DNA of 46,927 nucleotides. Source: a virus. The notes below the pieces were generated by a model, which had not been told where the DNA came from, did not search any database, and saw nothing but the letters and a program-made list of their open reading frames with translations. This document shows, piece after piece, positions 31,555-40,500 of the stretch. Position numbers and translations under genes: made by a program. Every line of letters begins with the position of its first letter. Within the stretch, counting starts at the first letter, position 1. Location: IMG/VR virus record IMGVR_UViG_3300009146_000004, positions 1-46,927 of that record; one strand, written 5' to 3'.

Positions 31555-31950
31555 ATGCCAGTAATCAGTTTCAGCGAAGCGGATATGAGCCGGGGTAAGA
31601 TCGTGGAACCCGCGTGGTACGTAATGACCATCAATAGCATTGGTGATGGTATCCCATCGAAGGATGGTGGATCTACCAACTACAATGTTGAGGGTGTCAT
31701 CGTACGGAATGCGGATACCGGCGATGAGACATTCAAGGGTACTACCCTTCAGTGGAATTTCAATAGCAAAGCACTGGGCTTCGCTAAGGGATTCCTCGAA
31801 TCGTTCGGCGTAGGTGTGGAGCTGAATAAGCGATACGAACTCAAGTCTGCCGAAGGTAAGCAGCTTGATGTGTTCGTAGAGAATGACCAGTGGCAGGGAC
31901 GTGTTGTGAATCGTATTAATCACAAGTATCGTCCTCTGCGCACTGCGTAG
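31555..31950 (+). CDS. Probable ssDNA-binding protein (partner of Sak4-like protein)
   Basis: This 131-residue protein is beta-rich (PAWYVMTINSIGDGIPSKDG, NYNVEGVIVRNADTG, KRYELKSAEGKQLDVFVEND) like an OB-fold or DUF669-type protein. Such small proteins commonly follow Sak4/RecT-type genes in phages and coat single strands. It lacks the acidic DDDIPF tip of bacterial SSB. The polymerase carries that tip instead. Function is by context. Confidence 0.6.
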   Translation: MPVISFSEADMSRGKIVEPAWYVMTINSIGDGIPSKDGGSTNYNVEGVIVRNADTGDETFKGTTLQWNFNSKALGFAKGFLESFGVGVELNKRYELKSAEGKQLDVFVENDQWQGRVVNRINHKYRPLRTA

Positions 31951-31952
31951 TT

Positions 31953-31989
31953 GTGACGAGGCATCCTAGCCCGCTTATAATAGACTAGG
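31953..31989 (+). promoter_or_regulatory. Promoter with flanking dyad for the acidic-protein unit
   Basis: GTGACG (31953-31958, four of six) and a perfect TATAAT (31976-31981) are 17 bases apart, directly after the stop of the ssDNA-binding gene. The dyad CCTAG (31965-31969) / CTAGG (31985-31989) straddles the -10 box, so a repressor could act here. The unit runs to the terminator at 32414-32468. Confidence 0.65.
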
Positions 31990-32002
31990 TTGTGTGAATG
32001 CT

Positions 32003-32041
32003 TGTAGCTTGCGGTAAGCACGTAAAATGACGGAAGCTACA
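32003..32041 (+). other. Leader hairpin of the acidic-protein unit
   Basis: UGUAGCUU (32003-32010) pairs with AAGCUACA (32034-32041) over 8 bp, with a 23-base loop, in the untranslated leader. It may regulate or stabilise the message. Confidence 0.55.
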
Positions 32042-32102
32042 CCTTTTAGTAATACAAACAAGTCACGGCTACACTATAGCTAGCCCAACTGGAGAGTGTG
32101 TG

Positions 32103-32351
32103 ATGATGTACTACATGAACGAGATGGATTCGGATATGGTAGAAGATGTCGATGATGGTAAGGTTCCTATCGATATCGATCCAGATGATGATGATGTCGA
32201 AGATGATCTCGAAGACGAAGTCGAAGACGAAGAAGATGACTTCGAGGACGAGGACGATCCTGAAGACGAGGACGAGGAAGAACTCGAAAAAGATGAAGAT
32301 TCATTAGATGACCCGAAGGAAGATTCAGAAATTACTGGTACCTCTGAGTAG
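32103..32351 (+). CDS. Extremely acidic protein, DNA-mimic candidate
   Basis: 82 residues from the ATG at 32103, six bases after GGAGAG. An in-frame GTG at 32100 and ATG at 32106 are alternatives. Forty-seven residues are D or E, three are K and none is R. Acidic runs cover residues 8-77. This composition is seen in proteins that mimic DNA and block host DNA-binding enzymes, for example Ocr-type restriction inhibitors. It has its own promoter, leader hairpin and terminator, unlike its operon neighbours. A chaperone or decoy role is inferred from charge alone. Confidence 0.65.
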   Translation: MMYYMNEMDSDMVEDVDDGKVPIDIDPDDDDVEDDLEDEVEDEEDDFEDEDDPEDEDEEELEKDEDSLDDPKEDSEITGTSE

Positions 32352-32413
32352 TTTCAACTAGACAGAGCACATATCCCAGTATAAGTTGGACACCTGACGG
32401 AAGTCTAATGATA

Positions 32414-32468
32414 GGGGACACGCGCAACACTGTAGCCATCCAGATTACGTGCGTGTCCCCGTTTTTAG
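32414..32468 (+). terminator. Intrinsic terminator after the acidic-protein gene
   Basis: A 12-bp stem with one G-U pair (32414-32425 with 32449-32460, starting GGGG and ending CCCC) is followed by GTTTTTAG. The 23-base loop is large for a terminator, but the U run and stable stem fit. It ends the unit begun at about 31990. Confidence 0.75.
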
Positions 32469-32505
32469 TTTAGACTAACCTAACTAGCTCTACAACAGAG
32501 GAGAT

Positions 32506-32814
32506 ATGACCGATACTAAAACGACGGATAAACAACAAGCGAATGTAATTACGGGTAAGATCATTAAGGTTCACAAAGAGGGATACGGGTTCATTTCGAG
32601 TAAGGAGATTCCGTTCACTCGTATCTTTTTCCATTGGACCGCACTTAGACAGGATACACTGACATTCCCCGAATTAACTACAGGAATGATAGTTGAATTC
32701 GTCCCATTCAAACTTCCTGATAAGGGGTATCGAGCGTATCACGTTAAGGTAGTTGAAAAAAAGGAAGAGCATGAAGTGCCCATACTGCTCGAACGACTCG
32801 CTCAGCTTGATTGA
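32506..32814 (+). CDS. Cold-shock-domain-like RNA-binding protein
   Basis: This 102-residue protein starts after AGAGGAGAT. Residues 16-85 follow the cold-shock plan: GKIIKVHKEGYGFISS with the RNP1-like GYGFI, then RIFFHWTALRQD with the RNP2-like FFH and a closing strand GYRAYHVKVVE. Such proteins melt RNA structure or bind single strands. This suits an early arm crowded with hairpins. It overlaps the next gene by 44 bases. Confidence 0.8.
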   Translation: MTDTKTTDKQQANVITGKIIKVHKEGYGFISSKEIPFTRIFFHWTALRQDTLTFPELTTGMIVEFVPFKLPDKGYRAYHVKVVEKKEEHEVPILLERLAQLD

Positions 32815-32962
32815 GAAGATAGTCGGTAATACGTACCTGTGTGGAGTCTGTTCCAAACTATTCAGATATGAGACTACGAATGACGACGAGCGCAAAGGTG
32901 CTGATGATAGCCGAACTATTAAAGATAAGGATACCAGGTCTAAGCAATTTAGACGCGATTGA
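32771..32962 (+). CDS. Small zinc-ribbon protein
   Basis: 63 residues from the ATG at 32771, preceded by AAAGGAAGAGC. CPYC at 3-6 and CGVC near 24-27 make a short zinc ribbon, like those on transcription factors. A charged basic-acidic tail follows (ERKGADDSRTIKDKDTRSKQ). It overlaps the cold-shock gene in another frame. Confidence 0.6.
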   Translation: MKCPYCSNDSLSLIEKIVGNTYLCGVCSKLFRYETTNDDERKGADDSRTIKDKDTRSKQFRRD

Positions 32963-32994
32963 GATTGCGTATGAGGTGTTGGAGGTATTGAGAA

Positions 32995-33192
32995 ATGAAT
33001 GAGACTAAATTCAAACCAAATGATTATGTCCGAATGAAAGTTGGATCTGTCTACTACTATGGTCAGATTACTATAGTAAGAAAAGATGGTCATTGTAAAG
33101 TCATGTTTCAAGATGAGAACGCACCTGACTATTGGTATTATCCTTCAAATGAACTTGAATTAATGACTCCGGAGGATACGAAAGAAACATAA
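32995..33192 (+). CDS. Small SH3/Tudor-like beta protein
   Basis: This 65-residue protein has the layout FKPNDYVRMKVGSVYYYGQI, TIVRKDGHCKVMF, APDYWYYPSNELELM, which suggests a five-stranded SH3 or Tudor-like barrel. Its stop overlaps the polymerase start (TAATG), so it may be made in fixed ratio with the polymerase. The assignment is by pattern only. Confidence 0.6.
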   Translation: MNETKFKPNDYVRMKVGSVYYYGQITIVRKDGHCKVMFQDENAPDYWYYPSNELELMTPEDTKET

Positions 33193-35816
33193 TGAATATC
33201 AGCGATTACGTACCGGGAGTCGGAGCAATCGGAGCCAAGTTAATGATACTTGGTGACTCCCCATCTCGTGAAGATGTGAATGCTAAACGACCCTTTACGG
33301 GTTCGGTAGGTAGAGAACTAGATAAGCTACTGAGAGAGGCTGGCATATCACGAGCTGCATGTTGGCTCACTAACGTATCGAAGTATCAAGTTCCTACGAA
33401 CATGGGGAAGAAGAAGCTACCATTTCAGATTCGAGCGCGTGATGCCGGTATCGATGTAGACCAACAATTAGCGGAACTAAGGACTGAAGTCAATGAAGTC
33501 AAGCCGAACACTATCCTTGCTCTCAGTGGGACTTCTCTATGGGCACTTTCCGGTAAGACCAAAATTAACGACCTTCGAGGCTCCTTACAGTGGGGAATGG
33601 GCACGAAATTTGTGTCTACCTATCATCCCAGGGATCTGCTATTTAGTGCTAACAGTGGAGAAATTCGAGGGTATTGGAATCGTCAAGTAATGATTCACGA
33701 TATGAAGCGCGCATTCGATGAGAGCTTTAGTCCTGCACTAGAACTACCGCATCGAACGCTTCAGATATGCCGTAATTCAGGTGAACTATTTGAGTTCCTT
33801 GAAAAGTATAAAGACTATCGAAAGATGAGTACAGACGTAGAAGCAGGAGGACATGGACTCCCAATATGTATAGGAATCGCATTCACTAAAGGTCATGGAA
33901 TGACGGTCCCACTATGGAATAGAGATGGTATATCGACTATACCAGACTCAGACATTGGAACTATATGGGCTATGATGGCTCAGACTCTATGGGAGAAAGA
34001 CATTGTCGGACAAAACTTCAATTACGATCGAGATAAACTACGAAGGCTCGGATTCGCTATCCAACGAATATATTCAGATACATTGCTCAAGGCATTCGCA
34101 ATTAATCCTGAACTACCGAAACGGTTGGCTTTTCTTACAAGTATATACACCAGAGAGCCATTCTACAAAGATGAGGGTATGTACGAAGGGAGCACTAGAG
34201 ATCTCCTGCTCGGATGCGCACGAGACGCTTGTGTCACGTATGAAATAGATGAAGCGATGGATGCGGACTTAGAGGAGTTAGGGGTAAGGAAGTTCTATGA
34301 CAACTTCCTAATGAAGCTACCGGACTTCTATGGAGAAATCGAGAATAATGGATTCGTCGTTAATAGACAGAGACGAAAGGAACTAATCGAAAAGTATGTA
34401 GAATGGGATGAAAGACTCCGATTCGAGATGTGGCAGATTGCAGGAGAGGACATTAATGTAGGCTCTCCACTTCAAGTCTCTTCATTTCTATTCGATATAT
34501 GGAAGTTGCCTAGACGACAAGGAGTAGGTGAAGAGGAATTAACAGCATTACTGAATCTGAAGCATGGAGTTAAGGATGAGGGAATGCGCGCTTGGATCGA
34601 GAAATGTCTAGAGAGACGGCGCGTAAAGAAGACTATTAGTACATACTTATCAGCTATACCCGACTACGATGGTAAGATGCGCACCACCTGTTTCATGTGC
34701 TTAGAGACGGGTAGGACTAGTACATCGCAGCAGAACCCTCCGATTAGGCCCCTTGTAGATGTCGTAGGCAAGGGTAAAAAAGTAGATATGAAGCCGATGG
34801 GAACGGCATTCCAAGTATTCACCAAACATGGGGATATTGGGGCAGATGTCCGTTCAATGTATGAACCCGATCCTGGGTTCTTATTCGTCCAACTAGACTC
34901 AAGTCAAGCCGAAGCGCGCGTCGTATTCAATCTGGCGACCGATGAACAGGCATTAAAGGATATAGATGAACATGACTATCACGCACTTACTGCATCGTGG
35001 TTTTTCGGCGGCAAGGAAGAGGATTATTCGAAGAAGATACTTGGATATGAATCTCCCATTAGATTCGCAGGGAAGACTCTACGTCATGCGGGCCATCTTG
35101 GCGCAGGCCCAAGACGAGCAGCTACAGAACTCAATACTCAAGCACGGAAGTATAAGATTCCACTTAAGATCGATGATTCAATTGCTGAACGTGCGTTGAA
35201 GATATTCCACTCACGTCAACCACTAATACAGAGGGTATTCCATCATGAAGTCATCGAATGTCTCAAACGAAATAGACAACTTATTGCACCCCTCCCCTGG
35301 GGGATCGATGCAGAACGAGGTGGTGTACGTATATTTTACGAAAGGTGGGGGGATGAGTTATTCCGAGAAGCCCTTGCCTATCTACCCCAACGAGCTGTTA
35401 CTGATAATACCAAAGCTGCTGGTATTAGAATTAAAAAGCAACGACCAGATGCGAGAATCATTCTCGAAGCGCATGATGCACTTCTTTTTGCTGTACGAAG
35501 AGACTCCGTAGACGAGTTCATTCCCATAGCAAAGAAGGAGATGGAGCGTCCTATTAACTTCAGTGCATGTAGCCTACCAAGACGTTTTCTGAAGATACCG
35601 TGCGATGTCGAGGTAGGCGAGAACTATCAAGAGTTAAGGAAATACAAGGGAGTATCGGAGCCGATTAAAACGGAGCCAATTGTTCCGATTAAGGTAAGAC
35701 CATTAACCGTGACTGAACAGTTTGAGGTAACTGATTACGAAGCGCGCGAAAACATGTATGAGGAACGAGAGCGAGCTGCGATGAAATCAATTAAAGATGA
35801 TGATATTCCTTTCTAG
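33192..35816 (+). CDS. polA-like: DNA polymerase A fused to UDG-like domain, with SSB-like C-terminal tip
   Basis: 874 residues. Residues 15-175 resemble a family 4 uracil-DNA glycosylase: GDSPS (21-25), PFTG (34-37), TN (60-61) and TYHPRDLL (143-150). A 3'-5' exonuclease follows with D215/E217, D279 and D345. The polymerase has motif A DSSQAEAR (569-576), motif B R624/K628 and motif C HDA (761-763). In motif B, H632 and L636 replace the Phe and Tyr of E. coli Pol I. In motif C the usual HDE is HDA, but the catalytic Asp is kept. The protein ends DDDIPF, like bacterial SSB. It is the replicative polymerase. Confidence 0.93.
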   Translation: MNISDYVPGVGAIGAKLMILGDSPSREDVNAKRPFTGSVGRELDKLLREAGISRAACWLTNVSKYQVPTNMGKKKLPFQIRARDAGIDVDQQLAELRTEVNEVKPNTILALSGTSLWALSGKTKINDLRGSLQWGMGTKFVSTYHPRDLLFSANSGEIRGYWNRQVMIHDMKRAFDESFSPALELPHRTLQICRNSGELFEFLEKYKDYRKMSTDVEAGGHGLPICIGIAFTKGHGMTVPLWNRDGISTIPDSDIGTIWAMMAQTLWEKDIVGQNFNYDRDKLRRLGFAIQRIYSDTLLKAFAINPELPKRLAFLTSIYTREPFYKDEGMYEGSTRDLLLGCARDACVTYEIDEAMDADLEELGVRKFYDNFLMKLPDFYGEIENNGFVVNRQRRKELIEKYVEWDERLRFEMWQIAGEDINVGSPLQVSSFLFDIWKLPRRQGVGEEELTALLNLKHGVKDEGMRAWIEKCLERRRVKKTISTYLSAIPDYDGKMRTTCFMCLETGRTSTSQQNPPIRPLVDVVGKGKKVDMKPMGTAFQVFTKHGDIGADVRSMYEPDPGFLFVQLDSSQAEARVVFNLATDEQALKDIDEHDYHALTASWFFGGKEEDYSKKILGYESPIRFAGKTLRHAGHLGAGPRRAATELNTQARKYKIPLKIDDSIAERALKIFHSRQPLIQRVFHHEVIECLKRNRQLIAPLPWGIDAERGGVRIFYERWGDELFREALAYLPQRAVTDNTKAAGIRIKKQRPDARIILEAHDALLFAVRRDSVDEFIPIAKKEMERPINFSACSLPRRFLKIPCDVEVGENYQELRKYKGVSEPIKTEPIVPIKVRPLTVTEQFEVTDYEARENMYEERERAAMKSIKDDDIPF

Positions 35817-35824
35817 GTTTTCAG

Positions 35825-37138
35825 ATGATAGTTCTGGAAACTTTAGAGACTGGAACAGGGATGACATGGCTGGATAGATTATTATCTCAACACTCCGAAT
35901 TAGAGTCACCCACCAATTTCTGGAGATGGGCCGGAATAGCCGCCATATCCGCGATTGTGAAAGACAATGTTTGGATGGACCGGCAGATACACAACCTCTA
36001 TCCGAACATCTACGTGATGCTCCATGCAGATTCGGGCCTAAAGAAAGGGCCACCAATCAGTATGGCGAAACAGTTAGTGCGCGCAGTAAACAACACGCGC
36101 ATCATCTCGGGTAGGTCGAGTATTCAGGGTATTCTCAAGGAATTAGGAACCGCGCAAACACAGCCGGGAGGTAAAATAAATGCAAAATCCAACGCATTCA
36201 TCTGCAGCAGCGAGCTTACTTCTTCGATTGTGGAGGATAAAGTTGCTACGGACATTCTTACGGATTTGTACGACAGACAGTACAACATAGGAGAGTGGCG
36301 TTCCCTACTGAAGATGGAACAGTTCAATCTTAAAGACCCTACCATCACAATGTTAACCGCAACTAATGAGGCACACTCAAATGACTTCTTCGGTAAAAAG
36401 GACATTCACGGGGGTTATTTCGCCCGAACCTTTGTCATTTCTGAGTCCAAAAGAAATAGAGCTAATTCTCTTCTTGTACCTCTCATTAATCCTCCCAAAT
36501 ACTCAGAACTCACAGACTATCTTAAGGAAATCTCCACGCTCACAGGTCCGTTTAGGCCCCTAGCATCACAGACTCAAGATGATGAGTATACGATCCCGCA
36601 CATTGAACCAGAGTCAGGTGTAACGAATTACTTTAATGAGGCGGGTCTGATATACCAACGATGGTATGACGATTTCATCGATCAGATGCAGACTCAGGAC
36701 TGGAAAGATGAAACTGGCACAATGAATAGATTCGGCGACTCTGTATTGAAGGTCGCCATGCTTCTATCATTGGCTCGTAGTCCTGAGCTTTACATCGATG
36801 CGGATAGCATGAACCTAGCGATTCAATACTGTGAACGTCTAGTGGGTAATGTGAGGGAAATGACTCATGGAAAAAAGGGACTATCGGAAGCGAAGAACAT
36901 CAAAAACCTGATTATGGCGGAACTATTAGCGCGTGAGACACATCAGATGTCTCGCACAATGTTACTAAAACGAATGTGGGCACACTACAAAGAAGCTCAG
37001 GAAATGGATGACATTATGCTGAGTTTCGATCAGGCGGGTATGATTAAAACTGAGACAATCGGGAATCAGATCATCTACGTCATGCCAGAGAACATGGTAA
37101 CTGAACTCAGGCGACACTACTCAGGGAAGAACCGATGA
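35825..37138 (+). CDS. DUF3987-like replicative helicase/primase protein
   Basis: A 437-residue protein. ESPTNFWRWAGIAAISAIVK at residues 27-46 and YVMLHADSGLKKGPPISMAK, a P-loop-like turn, are the kind of sequence found in DUF3987-type phage and plasmid replication proteins. An acidic strand, FICSSEL, and a helical C terminus follow. It lies directly after the polymerase. Helicase or primase-helper activity is probable. The nucleotide-binding loop is degenerate. Confidence 0.6.
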   Translation: MIVLETLETGTGMTWLDRLLSQHSELESPTNFWRWAGIAAISAIVKDNVWMDRQIHNLYPNIYVMLHADSGLKKGPPISMAKQLVRAVNNTRIISGRSSIQGILKELGTAQTQPGGKINAKSNAFICSSELTSSIVEDKVATDILTDLYDRQYNIGEWRSLLKMEQFNLKDPTITMLTATNEAHSNDFFGKKDIHGGYFARTFVISESKRNRANSLLVPLINPPKYSELTDYLKEISTLTGPFRPLASQTQDDEYTIPHIEPESGVTNYFNEAGLIYQRWYDDFIDQMQTQDWKDETGTMNRFGDSVLKVAMLLSLARSPELYIDADSMNLAIQYCERLVGNVREMTHGKKGLSEAKNIKNLIMAELLARETHQMSRTMLLKRMWAHYKEAQEMDDIMLSFDQAGMIKTETIGNQIIYVMPENMVTELRRHYSGKNR

Positions 37139-37350
37139 GTAATGAGATATCAGAGGACTGTAGTACGGGACTACACGAATACTGTACTCCATGCAACTGC
37201 ATGTGTCACCGTGAGTGCATATGCGCGTTCACTGACCGGATTAAGCGTGAATCAGAACGTGATTGGCTGAAGCGGTGCATGTGTCAAGCACACTGGATGC
37301 AGACTAACTACTATCGGGCTAAACTAACCAAAAGGAAGTCGGAGAAATGA
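37135..37350 (+). CDS. Cys-rich small protein
   Basis: A 71-residue protein in an ATGA overlap with the helicase-like gene. Cysteines are dense at residues 9-31 (CSTGLHEYCTPCNCMCHREC), with histidines, and more follow (CMC at about 48-50). It probably binds two zinc ions. The C terminus is basic (RAKLTKRKSEK). It overlaps the next start. The function is unknown. Confidence 0.65.
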   Translation: MSNEISEDCSTGLHEYCTPCNCMCHRECICAFTDRIKRESERDWLKRCMCQAHWMQTNYYRAKLTKRKSEK

Positions 37351-37565
37351 GAATACCCCTACCTACACATCAATTCCATGAGCATGAATCAGATGCGAAG
37401 GTAGGGGCATCTCCTACTAAGATCAGTGAAGCCGAATGGACGCGCGTTCGGGAGTTCCTATCCAAACCTAACTGGGACTGTCCTGTATGTGGTTGTGTAA
37501 ACAACTATTACAACAAAGGATGTCCTGCTTGTCTTAAGTACAAGAATCCTAATCAGACAGACTAG
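37347..37565 (+). CDS. Zinc-ribbon protein, last gene of the early arm
   Basis: A 72-residue protein. A helical middle (SEAEWTRVREFLSK) precedes CPVCGCVNNYYNKGCPAC, a zinc ribbon reminiscent of RanBP2-type fingers. It starts in an ATGA overlap. Its TAG shares bases with the TAG of the opposing 1,627-residue gene, so the two arms meet with no spacer. Confidence 0.65.
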   Translation: MRIPLPTHQFHEHESDAKVGASPTKISEAEWTRVREFLSKPNWDCPVCGCVNNYYNKGCPACLKYKNPNQTD

Positions 37566-40500
37566 TCAAAGAAGTTCGAAATACCCTGTCCTACTTCTTT
37601 CGCACGATCCAGCATACCCCCACCTGTGATCGTCCAATCATACTCTTCGGGAACTAGTCTACTCGGAGTCTCTCCCTGAGTATACATCTGAGTTCCTGCT
37701 CCGAACATGATTGGTAGCATTAGTCCAATATGTTTAGGATCATCCCCTGTCAGAATTTCATACGCATCCTGAGCAGTCAATGATAGAAATAGTTGAGCAG
37801 TCCTATCATAGACATGGAACTTCTGATGCTCGGATGCATTAAGCAAATCGTATGCGAATTTAGTAAGTGGTTCAAGTTTATTAGCTGCTACTCGCTGTAA
37901 TTGATCCAATTGGGTCTGAGCCTGATACCCCTCACCATATCGATGCCACTGATTATCGGCGGATGATGTGTAACCACCACTAAGCCAAAATCTGTGCATC
38001 GCTACGAGAAACGGCTTAAATCCGCCACTAAAGTCCAATCGTCTATTTCCGAATCTCATTACACCAAAGTCAGCACTATCGGGATCCCAACTAACCTCAG
38101 CAGCACCACTCATTTCGGCTGCCTTAGCTAATCCGAACCAAAATATTGCGGATGACATAGCTGCCTTCATGTATTGCTTACGTACGAATGGAGGAGCCAT
38201 AATATAAGTGGATGGATTCAACATGCGCATTCGGGATGCGACTAGTCTAGGTGCGAAGAATATCCTAGTTAATCCTTTTGCCATATGCTCTACATTCAAT
38301 TCAGCAGCTCTATGTGGTAGAATGTGACCCTTTAACGGAGCCTCTCCTAACGCAGTCTTCATGAAATCTACGATATCCTTAGCAAGGTCCAAATTCTCGT
38401 AGGGATTTAAGTTAACTGCTTCCTCGGGTGATACTAGTCTTCTATTACCCGTTAGTGTATCGAACATTCCTACCTTAGTGCTACCGGTATTATGGGCTTC
38501 GATTGCCATATTCCTACCAGCATCGAATAGTCCCTGAGTCTGATGGGCCATAATGTAGTTACGCATCGTGGTAAATGCGCGATTCGATCCGCGCACCATA
38601 CGGCCCCACGAGTTAGCATAAGCGCGCGTAGCTGCACTCTCTGGTATACCGAAGAACTGACCATTCTCTAACCAATTAGATCCATTCTGCTCAGTTCGCT
38701 TATTTAGTTTACCCGCCCAATGCTTCAGATCTAATCCTGCTTGTTCAGCAACGGATTTATTGAATTCCATCGTATTAGGATTAAAACTCTTTTGAAATAA
38801 TGGTAGTTGTTCCAATTCGGCATAAATCGCATTAGCAATATTCTCATCCCATCCACCTTTGATTGATCTTATTAGAGCAGCTCGGTGATGAGGACTGAAT
38901 ATCATCGGAAGTGCATGTTTCAGGGTATACGAATAGTCTCCAATAGTAGTAGCAGCCTTAGATAGACCCAACACTTCATCTACATATGCATTACCCGTTT
39001 CTCCTTGTGCGGTATGCTTTTTACTACCCTGCCCCCATCCCCATCCCTTCAGTTTCTCACTTACACGTTCTGCCTCATTAGCAATCATTGGGGCTGATCC
39101 CTTTTCACTACCCCATCCACCTAAGTCCCTCATTTCAGGCGGAGTTGCATCCTCCTGATTAAGATAATTCGATATTTCCGCATCTTTCATTGAACCTTCC
39201 ATACTAGTCTGTTGGGGCTGTCCAGTCTCTCCCCAATTCTCAGTAAGTAGTTGCTGAGCACGCTGATTTGCGATACTATCCAGTCCATTTCGCTGACGTA
39301 GTTCATTAATTCCACGTGACCACGGTAGTTCTAATTGTCCCTCCAAGGGATTAGATATATCCAATCGTGGATCTGCCATACCACGAGGTCCAGACGATTC
39401 AGGTCCGAATTCCTTCTCACGTTCCCATGCGCGATCTCTCACACTCTGTTGCGGTTTAACAGGTTCTGGAGTACCAGCAATCCTAGCATCATTCAATGCA
39501 TGAAAACGTTCATTAGCTAGTTCCACCATGTAGCGTGCATAATCAACTGCTTCCGCTCCATGATTCTCTGTAGTCGCCGTAGCCTCCTGATCAGTCCAAT
39601 ATCGAAGTTGCTCCATAGCCTCTTCAGGATTCTTGGAACTATTTAGGTCAGCTAGATCATCGTAATGCTGTCTTTCGATAGCATCTTGGATAGTCATTTC
39701 CTCCGATGGTGGCCTATTATTCCAATCCCATCCCTGATGTAATGGACCACCAATAGGAGGCGCATTCTCTGGATTAGGCATTACTCCACGAGATCGGAGT
39801 ATATTCTCAATCTGGACTCGAACATCAGAAGGTATACTAGGAGAATTTAAGGCCTGTAATAAATCATCACTAGAAAGTGAATCTCGTAATCCTTTTGGTT
39901 CAAACGGAGCCACTCTACCAGTAGGTTCGCCTATTCGTGGTCCACTTGTAGGATCTTGACCGAATGGTCCTGTATTACCACCACCACCCCGTGGACCTAA
40001 CTCATCTGTGGGTGCGTACAATCTACCTGGTATATTCGGGGGATCGGAATAATCTCCACCTGTACCACCTTCATACCCACCACCTAATTGACGTGTGGAT
40101 GCGCGCTCATATTTAGACTCTGCTAAGTCCTTTAGTTTGCCGATGCCTGAATGAGCCTCTCTAACTTCTTCAGGGATAGGAATATTATGTCTTGATTGGT
40201 TAGTTGCCGCTTCATTCCATTGTATTTTTGTTTGCTGATATTCAGCCCTAATACGACGAAGATTATCAACAATCTTTTGGGGGTCGGTTTCAGAATAGAT
40301 ACTTAAGGCCCTTCCTGAATAATCAGGATGAAATTCCACGATATAATTCATCCATTTAGCTGGATCTGTTTCAGTTTGTTCGTTAATAAACTCCCTCGTA
40401 ATAGGATCCCCCGGTGTTCCGGGCATCGCCTCTTCCCAATTTTCTCTTTTTGAAATTACTCCCTCATCGGGCTGAAATGCTAATTCAGGTATCTCTTCAG

